Shown piece by piece: positions 39,301-46,036 of a stretch of DNA of 64,000 nt. The DNA lies in NCBI RefSeq assembly GCF_017498545.1, contig NZ_CP071793.1, positions 4,365,001 through 4,429,000 on the forward strand. The letters run 5' to 3'. How positions within the stretch are numbered: the stretch's first letter is position 1; each line of letters starts with the position of its first letter. Origin of the DNA: Sulfidibacter corallicola. GTDB taxonomy: Bacteria; Acidobacteriota; Holophagae; Acanthopleuribacterales; Acanthopleuribacteraceae. The position numbers and the translations under genes were made by a program. The notes under the pieces were generated by a model. The model had not been told where the DNA came from. It worked only from the letters and a program-made list of their open reading frames with translations, and did not search any database.

Positions 39301-42300
39301 CCAGGGACCCAGCATGGCGGTAGACACGGCCTGTTCCGCGTCGCTGACGGCGTTGCACCTGGCCTGTCACAGCATCCGGCGCAATGAATGCCAGACGGCG
39401 TTGGCGGGTGGCGTCAACTTGTCTTTGGACGTCAGCAAGTACCTGTTCCTGAGCGGGAACCAGTTCCTTTCCAGCGAGGGAAAATGCCGGAGCTTCGGGG
39501 AAGGCGGCGACGGCTATGTGCCGGGCGAAGGCGTGGGATTGGTGCTCCTGAAACCGTTGGACAAGGCCATCGCCGACGGCGACCATATCTACGGGGTCAT
39601 CAAAGGAACAGCCATCAATCACGGCGGCAAAACCAATGGGTACACGGTGCCCAAGCCCCAGGCGCAGGCCGAGGTGATCATCGAGGCCTTGAGGGAGGCC
39701 CGCGTCGAGCCGCGCACCATCGATTATGTCGAGGCCCATGGCACGGGCACCGCGCTCGGCGATCCCATCGAAATCACGGGTTTGTCCAAAGCCTTTGCGA
39801 CCGCCACCCGAGACACACAGTTCTGCGCCATCGGCTCGATCAAGTCGAACATCGGTCACCTAGAGGCCAATGCGGCCATAGCCGGGCTGACGAAAATCTT
39901 GTTGCAGTTCAAGCATCGCGAGCTGGTGCCCAGCATCCACAGCGAATCGACCAATCCCAACATCGATTTCAACCGCACCCCGTTTTACGTACAGCGCGAA
40001 GCGGCGCCGTGGCCCAGCGAGTCCAAGCGACGCAGCGCGCTGAGTTCATTCGGCGCCGGCGGCTCGAACGCGCATTTGATATTGGAAGAATATGTCGCGG
40101 ACGAACCCGCGCCGGTTCCGGACGAAGCGGTGTTGGTCCCGCTCTCGGCAAAGACCGAGGAACGCTTGAAGCGCGTGGTGGAAAACCTGCAAACCCACCT
40201 GCGGGATACGCCAGCCCCTGCCGGTTATCTGCGGAACCTGGCCTACACCCTTCAGGTCGGCCGCGAAGCGATGCCTCGTCGCGTGGCCTTCGTCGTACGG
40301 GATCTCCCCGAGTTGTCCGGCAAACTCGCGGCCTTCCTTCAGGGCGAGCCCGAAAAGCAAATCTATGTCTCACAGGCCGAAGCCCCGTCGTTCAAGCGAT
40401 TGAGCATGCTTCAGGATCGCGACTTCCAAGAAACGATCGCCACTTGGATTCGCAAGAAAAAATACCATCTGGCGGCCGAGCTGTGGGCGCAGGGGGCTGA
40501 TTTGGACTGGGGGGAACTCTACCAGGCATCTCGCCCCAAACGCGTTCCCCTACCCGTCTACCCCTTCCTCAAAGAATCCTACTGGCTGCCCCGGACCCAA
40601 ACCGAACCGGTAAAGCCCGCACCCAAAGTCGATTTCCATGTTCCCGACTGGGAAGAACAACCGTTACGGCCGCTCCCAGAAAAAACCGTCGCCGGACCCG
40701 TTCTGTTTATCAACACGCTGTCGCGACAGGGATGGGTTCAAGCGTTAAAGCACCGCTATCCTGATTCGAAGGTGCTGAATGTCAAAAAGGCGCCGTCTTT
40801 CCACCACGCCTTTTCCGTCTACGCGCAGCTTTATGAAGCCCTGAAACACACGGTCGGCACCGGCAAAACAGTCATCTTGTTGACCAGTGACCCACTGCTC
40901 TACGCCGGGTTCAGCGGCTTGCTCAAGACCCTGCTGGAGGAACGGGTCATCGAGCGGGCCAGATTCCTGGTCCTGACCGAAGACGACGAAAACCTCCCGA
41001 CCTACATCGAACGGGAACTGACCGCGAACGACGAGGCTTTTTTCGAGGCGCGCTACGAAGGCCCAGCGGGACGGCGCCTGATCAAAACCATGCGTCCCGT
41101 GGCCCCGTCACCGCGCAACTCGGAAGCGCGATACCGTTCCGGCGGGGTGTATTGGATCACGGGCGGGATGGGCGCGATGGGTCGTCTTTTCGCCGAGCAT
41201 CTGGCCGGTTCGGTCACAGACGCCAAACTGATCCTCTCCGGGCGGCGACCGGCCGAGGACGAAAACATCACCCAAGCTCTCGAGTACTTCCGGGAAAAAG
41301 GTCGAAACGTCACCTATCTGCAAGGGGATGTTTCGGATCGATCGAGCGTGGAAACCATGCTCGAACGCATCGTGGCGGCGCACGGCGGTCTGCACGGTGT
41401 CATCCACGCGGCGGGCATCACCCGCGACGGGTCATTCTTGGAAAAATCGCCCCAAGACCTTCGCGCCGTGTTGGGCCCCAAAATTTCGGGCGTGCTGCAT
41501 CTGGATGAAGCAACCAAAACCATGCCTTTGGATTTCTTCGTCTGCTGCTCCTCGATTTCATCGGTCCACGGCAATCGCGGACAATCCGATTACGCGCTGG
41601 CCAACGGGTTCATGGACGCCTTCGCAGCCTATCGTCGAAATCTCCAGGGCGAACGATCCGGCAAGACGATCACCATCAACTGGCCACTTTGGCGGGACGG
41701 CGGCATGCAGGTGAGTGAAGCCGTGAGAGCCTATCTCGAGCGTAAATGGGGCCTGATTCCCATGCCCACCGAAATTGGGCTCGAATGCTTTGAACGGTGC
41801 CTGGCTTCACCTTGGCCGCAAGTCATGCCTTTATACCGCCAAGAAGAACTACCGATGCGGGAGGCGTATCGGGAACGGCAGTCCATCCCGGCGACCCAGC
41901 CGGCGTCGATCACGGATCGCATCAAATCCTTGATCGGCGACTTGCTCAAAGTGAACCCGAACAACCTGGACCCGGAAACGGAGATCACGGCTTACGGCTT
42001 CGACTCGGTTTCCTTGAACGCTTTCGCTCAAAAGCTCGGTGAGCTGTATGGTCTCGAGCTAACCTCGGCGCTGTTCTTCGAATACGACACCATCGCCAAA
42101 ATCGTCGGTCACCTGGGCCACCTGGACCCGCCGACAACGGAGCGCCACGGCGCGCCGACCCCGAAACAGAAACCGGCGGCACCGGAACCGATCCTGTCGA
42201 TCGACGACGCCCAGGAACCCGTGGCGATAATCGGCTTCGACGGTCGTTTTCCCGGCGCGAATCATCCGACGGACTTCTGGAACCAGGTCATCAACGAGGA

Positions 42301-43945
42301 AATGGCCATCTCCGATCTGCCGAAAGATGCCTTCCGCTTTAAAGATGCGCCGGTGGATGACATTGAACGGTTCGGCGGCGGTTTCCTGCAAGACATCGAC
42401 CGCTTCGACGCCGCGTTTTTCTCCATCGACGATCAAGAAGCCCGGCTGATGGATCCGCAACAGCGCCTCCTGCTGCAATCCGTTTGGAAAACCGTCGAGC
42501 ACGCGGGTTACCGCATGGAACAACTGTCCGAGCGTCAGACCGGTTTGTTCATCGGCGTCGGTTCCTCGGATTACCTCCAGTTGATGTGCGCGGGGGACTC
42601 GGCCTTTAATTCCCACACCCAGGTCGGCATTTCACCGAGCATGCTGGCGAATCGGATTTCCTATCATCTGAACCTCAAAGGTCCCAGCGAAATATCCGAC
42701 ACGGCCTGTTCGAGCAGCATCGTGGCCATCCACCGCGCGATCCGCTCGCTGCGGGAGGGCGAGTGCGAGCTGGCGATTGTCGGCGGCGTGAGCCTTTTGC
42801 TGAGCGCACGCGGGTACCAGGGTTTGAAACACCTGGGCTTTTTGAGCCCCTCGCGCGCCAGTCGCTCCTTCGATGCGCGCGCCGACGGGTACGTTCGTGG
42901 CGAAGGCGTGGGCTCGGTTCTTTTGAAGCCGCTGTCGCAGGCTGAGCGGGACCACGACCATATTCACGCGGTGATCAAGGGTTCGGCCGTCTATCACGGC
43001 GGGAAATCGACGCTGTCCCTCATCGCGCCCAGTAAAAACGGTCAAATCGGGGCCATGGTCCGCGCCTATCGCAACGCCGACGTCAACCCCGCCGCCGTTC
43101 AGTACGTGGAAGCCCACGGCACGGCGACTTCGTTTGGGGATCCCGCGGAAATCAGCGCCTTGAAACAGGCATTCGTCCAACTGGAAACCGAGCCACGCAA
43201 CGGTGCGCGCTGCGGCATCGGCGCCTTGAAACCGAATATCGGCCATTTGGAGGCCGCCTCGGGCATGGCGTCGCTGATCAAGTTGACTCTCGCCCTGAAA
43301 ATGAAGAAAAAACCGCCGTTGGCCGGATTCCACAGCTTGAACCCGGGGATTATCCTCGAAAGTAGCCCCTTCTATATCGTTCGCGAACCGGAGGATTGGG
43401 TGCGGACGGATGTGCCGCGACGCGCCGGTCTGAACAGCTACGGTTTCGGCGGCGTGAATTCTCACCTGGTCCTGGAAGAATACGTCCCCAAGGAACGCAA
43501 ACCTTCCGAAACCTATGAAATCGTGACACTTTCGGCAAACGACGCGTCGACCCTCGAACAAAACATGCACGACCTGTTGGACCACTTGAAACAGGTCTCC
43601 GAACCGCTCCCCCTGAGAGACATCAGTTACACGCTGTGCACGGGGCGCACCCCGATGCCGGTGCGCCTGGCCGTCATCGAAAAGGATCTGGGTGGGCTGA
43701 TCGAACGGCTGGAACATTTTCGCGACCACCCCGGCTGCTTTACCAAGGAACTCAATCCCGAACTCGGGGAACGCTGCTCGCACAACGGCTCGGGGCCGAA
43801 TTTCGAGGAAGCGACACAATTGGCGAGGCGGTGGATGAACGGTGAGTCGGTGGATTGGGACGCCTGGTTCGCGGGAGAGACCCCGCACAAGGTGGCCCTG
43901 CCGACGCAAAGATTTAACGGAAAATCTTATTGGTATGACCAGTAG
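33314..43945 (+). CDS. Trans-AT polyketide synthase PKS1 (KS-DH-KR-ACP-DH*-ACP-KS-KR-ACP-KS)
   Basis: This 3543-residue synthase has no AT domain. KS1 17-440 has Cys184, His319 and His360. DH1 ~600-870 is complete: His624 with Gly/Pro of HxxxGxxxxP, YGP at 744, Asp777/Gln781. KR1 ~890-1300 has GGAGGLG, Ser1208 and Tyr1221, plus an Asp before the active site as in B-type KRs. ACP1 Ser is 1365. A second DH-like domain (DH*, ~1425-1705) keeps His1455 and Pro1464 but has VGS for YGP and Thr1618 for the catalytic Asp. ACP2 Ser is 1754. KS2 1838-2265 has Cys2007, His2142, His2182. KR2 has Tyr2760; ACP3 Ser is 2898. KS3 2968-3395 has Cys3132, His3268, His3311. The chain ends with a bare KS and linker. 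The ATG lacks a clear Shine-Dalgarno. Confidence 0.93.
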   Translation: MTARYPNATQRSQEERDIAVIGMACRFPGAPDYRTFWENLREKRFSVTEIPLDRWDWRALYGDQDGNKTDIKWGGFIEDIDTFDPLFFNISPKEADYMDPQHRLFLQAAWHAIEDAGYAPGRLAGKKIGVYAGVSKNDYAELMRENRETIISFLSTGTVHSILANRVSYLLDFHGKSEVVDTACSSFMVALNNAVRDIRSGLCESAVVGGVNAILTPTMYISHGKSGMLSKSGKCRTFDAKADGYVRAEGVGAVFVKSLTQAIQDEDQILGVIKGCAVQHGGRANSLTSPSVSSQAEVITAALADAAVDPRSIGFIETHGTGTPLGDPIEISALKAAYGPCREGEAPHCGLGTVKTNIGHLESAAGVAGLIKVLLSLRHRTLPALLHYQKLNPYIELEGSPFYIAEKSREWLPRAGHPLRAGLSSFGMGGVNAHMILEAPPERPTPPTEARQKSLILVSAKKGRLGAQVEQLCAFLKDHPGLAVADVAFTLMFGRDHFAERLAFEAQTISDITETLTSFLNGSGPYHQGLVRKRQSREPLVGSASHGLRELARQWVKGRVIEWERASFPGRKIALPTYPFRKRRCWFKESGTARATGRPAAITRGAETPISDTIPATAEMVSDHRVNGAKMLPAAGYLWWLWRKLKHQGGSSGDVCHLSDVFWQSPVVFDRDPQTLEAVLEADGGEQRFQIRNGSTVHCRGTLHGNSQSKLGERLDVPALISGCHSEIEKSELYPLFAAHGLDYGPTFQVTERIYWRDQAAVSVIDTTPGLDEGILDGVFQAAAALSIKNGTAGSRQQVPYFLERFDCSFDTADLRFVHVKQRSPANAKATCRFDMTACDADGHVLARFENFTKRALKSKPEPLMYYGSEWRPQEPEAGPVAIEGLLSIGTSPEITCDTHGPLLRFKFGERYETPSEDLFIISRYQAEDYLRAFTSLKTRKKRFSHILVQSQNPGPEDLSVLLLLAQSLIKAKIRNSIKIVYLAAWKTEDMRPLVFAAGGLARTLKFENAGIHLEIVGLDRPLAGDQVLLKDELASVPAPLHEVEYRGDQRRIRAMKKLTNDANSREISLKQGGVYLVSGGAGGLGRIFCKHLAQKYQAKLVLLGRRKADGAITALLEEIADLGGSGTYVSVDVSQAEPLHTAVKEARTAHGAIHGVIHASGVIDDSFILKSALPSFQKILKPKLEGTWNLDQATAEDRLDFFVMFSSVAALMPNQGQSGYASGNAYMDTFAEYRNMLVSKRKRWGLSLAINWPLWADGGMQVTKEEQTHLLNGFGMKPLATSKGVEMLYAALHMAERHRLNHLAGLVGDVAKIDKSFKIGPEFVWRDKDLTAFLLKDLKHIAAQILRVDEVVETDSFGTLGLDSLGFLKITQAINDSYTASVKPTLFFECDNLSQAAGRLLTTQADAIKAHFSKQGRMAAHYGSMGLLDVGQSDRENRRYQRTYTNREFYMVDHVVEGKYNVPGACFIEMARQAAALDQPTRVVSSLTKNYWAKQLSSHGPAFTAHIQLTHRETATSYEIFSLDGEKKTVHATGEIGYEPQDWEHVDLASIRQRCHGVRTRAQIYEQIHAEGLKVGSSFMPIESMVLNEHEALAYMALPEEVTDTWEDYLLHPSLLTGVFQAALINNRFHGDDAREFIPIAIERVTIKAPIAKQCYVHSQVQPQTKANPNLKKFNVAVCDAAGRLLVGLEDFAIKARNVESRELVVEKKKRADPSELLGKVQALLIEKMAPVIGIEPFEIDSEEAFENYGINSIMITELNTMVEEVFGSGHSKTLFFENINVRELAEYFIEEHREAMRDMLPTESPGEEAGVSPPVEQQDQPAEVTPPVVHREAGRDIAIIGLAGRYPKAETLDELWDNLKQGRDCIEEIPRSRFDYSAFYDPDRKNGRLYAKWGGFIEDVDKFDPLFFNISPREAEQMDPQERLLLQTAWETLEDAGYSRKELARTAPKTGVFIGALWQPYTALGVEATMRGNAMGPSGLLYNTANRISYFFNFQGPSMAVDTACSASLTALHLACHSIRRNECQTALAGGVNLSLDVSKYLFLSGNQFLSSEGKCRSFGEGGDGYVPGEGVGLVLLKPLDKAIADGDHIYGVIKGTAINHGGKTNGYTVPKPQAQAEVIIEALREARVEPRTIDYVEAHGTGTALGDPIEITGLSKAFATATRDTQFCAIGSIKSNIGHLEANAAIAGLTKILLQFKHRELVPSIHSESTNPNIDFNRTPFYVQREAAPWPSESKRRSALSSFGAGGSNAHLILEEYVADEPAPVPDEAVLVPLSAKTEERLKRVVENLQTHLRDTPAPAGYLRNLAYTLQVGREAMPRRVAFVVRDLPELSGKLAAFLQGEPEKQIYVSQAEAPSFKRLSMLQDRDFQETIATWIRKKKYHLAAELWAQGADLDWGELYQASRPKRVPLPVYPFLKESYWLPRTQTEPVKPAPKVDFHVPDWEEQPLRPLPEKTVAGPVLFINTLSRQGWVQALKHRYPDSKVLNVKKAPSFHHAFSVYAQLYEALKHTVGTGKTVILLTSDPLLYAGFSGLLKTLLEERVIERARFLVLTEDDENLPTYIERELTANDEAFFEARYEGPAGRRLIKTMRPVAPSPRNSEARYRSGGVYWITGGMGAMGRLFAEHLAGSVTDAKLILSGRRPAEDENITQALEYFREKGRNVTYLQGDVSDRSSVETMLERIVAAHGGLHGVIHAAGITRDGSFLEKSPQDLRAVLGPKISGVLHLDEATKTMPLDFFVCCSSISSVHGNRGQSDYALANGFMDAFAAYRRNLQGERSGKTITINWPLWRDGGMQVSEAVRAYLERKWGLIPMPTEIGLECFERCLASPWPQVMPLYRQEELPMREAYRERQSIPATQPASITDRIKSLIGDLLKVNPNNLDPETEITAYGFDSVSLNAFAQKLGELYGLELTSALFFEYDTIAKIVGHLGHLDPPTTERHGAPTPKQKPAAPEPILSIDDAQEPVAIIGFDGRFPGANHPTDFWNQVINEEMAISDLPKDAFRFKDAPVDDIERFGGGFLQDIDRFDAAFFSIDDQEARLMDPQQRLLLQSVWKTVEHAGYRMEQLSERQTGLFIGVGSSDYLQLMCAGDSAFNSHTQVGISPSMLANRISYHLNLKGPSEISDTACSSSIVAIHRAIRSLREGECELAIVGGVSLLLSARGYQGLKHLGFLSPSRASRSFDARADGYVRGEGVGSVLLKPLSQAERDHDHIHAVIKGSAVYHGGKSTLSLIAPSKNGQIGAMVRAYRNADVNPAAVQYVEAHGTATSFGDPAEISALKQAFVQLETEPRNGARCGIGALKPNIGHLEAASGMASLIKLTLALKMKKKPPLAGFHSLNPGIILESSPFYIVREPEDWVRTDVPRRAGLNSYGFGGVNSHLVLEEYVPKERKPSETYEIVTLSANDASTLEQNMHDLLDHLKQVSEPLPLRDISYTLCTGRTPMPVRLAVIEKDLGGLIERLEHFRDHPGCFTKELNPELGERCSHNGSGPNFEEATQLARRWMNGESVDWDAWFAGETPHKVALPTQRFNGKSYWYDQ

Positions 43946-43961
43946 ATAGAACGGAGACCAC

Positions 43962-46031
43962 ATGAACGGCAACTTGGATCGATTGTTATCGGAACTCATC
44001 CTCGAAGATTTGAAACGCCAGGCCTCGATCGTCCTTGAAAAGACCGTTACCGACACCGGTGCCGCGTTGCCGGAGCTGGGATTCGGCCTGCAGGCCCTGA
44101 CGCTGTTTATCCGGAACCTCAACGAAGCCTACGGCCTGGACGTCCCGCCAAACGCACTCTTGGAACGACCGAATCTCGGAGCCTTCGCCGACCATCTGTT
44201 GCAGGAACACAAGCGGGCCATTCTCGACAACTTCGGTTTGAGCCTCCCGCCAACCACCGGGCCGACGCCGAAACCTGACCCCGCCACCATCCCCACGACA
44301 CCGCGCTCCATGTCGCCCGAAACGCTCCAAGACCAGGTCGAACAAGAGGTGATCCGGCAAGCGGCCGATCAGCTTTCCGTCCCCGCGCGTGATCTGAACC
44401 CGGCCCGCGAGATCATCGAGCTGGGCTTCACCTCCGCCATCGCCCTGCGCTTTGCAGACAGTATCTCTTCTAAATATGGCATCACCATTCATCCAGGCAT
44501 CTTCTTCGAGTACACCAGCCTGAAGGCATTCACCGGCTATCTGCTGGACGTCCATCACGAGGCGATCCGCGCCCATTACGAACCGAACAACCTCTCCGAA
44601 TCCATCGACGCGACCAAAGATATGGAACGCATCCCGGTGATCATCGGGACCGGCATCACCGGGCTTCTTATCAGTCGCGCCTTGTCCAAAGCGCAGATTC
44701 ACCACGTGATGCTGGGCGATCCCATGATCGGAGACACGCCCAAGCTGGGCGAGTCCATGAACGAATCGGCCAGTATCGATTTCCTTCAGGAATTCAGCGA
44801 ATTCCAAGAGTATTTCTTCGATAAAAAGGAGATCAACTTTTACTCAGGCAACATGGTGGCATTGTTGAACTTGAGAGGAAAAAAGGGTCACGCCTTCTAC
44901 GACACCTACGAACGTCTGGGCTTTAACCCGCAGACGGAATATGCCTCCATGATCCATATCGATCGCTTGGGATTTGATCGCGCGCTTTTCGCGCAAGTAT
45001 CGCAAAGTCCGTATTGCACCATGATCCCCAAACTGAAAGTAACCAACCTGGACTACGACGAACCCACGGAGACCATCCGCAAGATTTACCTGGAGAACGG
45101 CCGGGAGCTATGGCCGTCTTATGTGTTCGATGCCACCAATCACGTGCGGTTACTCGGGAGGATGTTGGGCATCGAGGCCGAGATTTTCAACGATCCGCGC
45201 GACGTCTTTTTCACGCATTACGGGCAAACCGAGGAAGCCCCCCATTGTGACGACGCGGAGCCCTGGCAACACGCGACCAACATCCTGCGGTTGGAAAAGG
45301 AATTGGACGGCATCGAAGGCATCGCCTGGTGTATCCCGGAAGGCCGCTACATTTCCGTCGGGATCAGCATCGATTCCAAACAGGTGGGCGACCTGCAAAA
45401 GGAAGCGATCATCGATCTTATGAACCGGGCCTACCAACGACGCGGCCTGGACTATTTGAAAACGTTTGGGAAGCGGCGCGAAATCATGTACGTTCCCCGC
45501 ACACGACATTTCCTGCACAAGCAATTCGTCGGCAAGAATTGGCTGATGGCCGGCGGCTCCGCCTGTCAGATTTGGTACCCGTCGGGCTCCAACATTTCCA
45601 TCTCGCTGCTGGCCTCGAAAATCGCGCCCAAACTCATCCATGAAAACGCCACCAAATGGTTGGAGATCTATCAGCAAATCACCACCAATCTGGCCAAACT
45701 TCATTGGACCTATGATCGCTGGAGTCTGGGTGAATGCCGCTCTCGCAGGGAGCTTGGCCTGTTCGCCAGGGATATCTATTCCTATGGCAATAAGCGCATG
45801 GCGATTTACGCCTCCACCCGCAACGGGCCGGAGTACGAGGATGTCGCCAAGGAAGTGGCCGCGAGCGAGATCCCGGACCACGCCATGCTGGGTCAAGAGC
45901 TGCGCATCATCAGCGTCGACGATTTACAACAACAAACGCAAGAACTCGATCGCGCCAGATCGTCCCTCATGACCTACCTCGATTCGCTGACGGAACGCAC
46001 TGAGGAACCGGTGTTCATCGAGGTGGTATAG
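43962..46031 (+). CDS. ACP-ACP-flavin-dependent halogenase-like oxygenase
   Basis: This 689-residue protein starts after GGAG. Residues ~1-88 and ~108-200 are two carrier-protein folds. In the first, the modified Ser position (DSL) reads GLQ, with Leu43 where Ser is expected, so it cannot carry a phosphopantetheine arm. The second reads GFTSA with Ser158 and should be active. From ~222 on is an FAD-binding monooxygenase/halogenase fold: GTGITG near 229, a GES segment near 263, and WCIP (Trp458 region) matching the second half of the halogenase WxWxIP motif with Ile at the first Trp. It probably halogenates or oxidises a chain held on a carrier protein. It follows the bare KS3 of PKS1 by 16 bases and precedes PKS2 by 5. 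Confidence 0.82.
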   Translation: MNGNLDRLLSELILEDLKRQASIVLEKTVTDTGAALPELGFGLQALTLFIRNLNEAYGLDVPPNALLERPNLGAFADHLLQEHKRAILDNFGLSLPPTTGPTPKPDPATIPTTPRSMSPETLQDQVEQEVIRQAADQLSVPARDLNPAREIIELGFTSAIALRFADSISSKYGITIHPGIFFEYTSLKAFTGYLLDVHHEAIRAHYEPNNLSESIDATKDMERIPVIIGTGITGLLISRALSKAQIHHVMLGDPMIGDTPKLGESMNESASIDFLQEFSEFQEYFFDKKEINFYSGNMVALLNLRGKKGHAFYDTYERLGFNPQTEYASMIHIDRLGFDRALFAQVSQSPYCTMIPKLKVTNLDYDEPTETIRKIYLENGRELWPSYVFDATNHVRLLGRMLGIEAEIFNDPRDVFFTHYGQTEEAPHCDDAEPWQHATNILRLEKELDGIEGIAWCIPEGRYISVGISIDSKQVGDLQKEAIIDLMNRAYQRRGLDYLKTFGKRREIMYVPRTRHFLHKQFVGKNWLMAGGSACQIWYPSGSNISISLLASKIAPKLIHENATKWLEIYQQITTNLAKLHWTYDRWSLGECRSRRELGLFARDIYSYGNKRMAIYASTRNGPEYEDVAKEVAASEIPDHAMLGQELRIISVDDLQQQTQELDRARSSLMTYLDSLTERTEEPVFIEVV

Positions 46032-46036
46032 CGGCG

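Noticed and set aside
38033..39859. Long minus-strand frame (608 residues) opposite PKS1, and similar antisense frames elsewhere
   Set aside because: These are high-GC shadows of clear synthase coding. Their sequences are biased (Val/Gly/Arg/His/Gln rich) and resemble no family.
43962..46031. Free tryptophan halogenase
   Set aside because: The N-terminal carrier domains, the position inside a PKS operon and the missing first Trp of WxWxIP argue for a carrier-bound substrate and possibly another oxidation.
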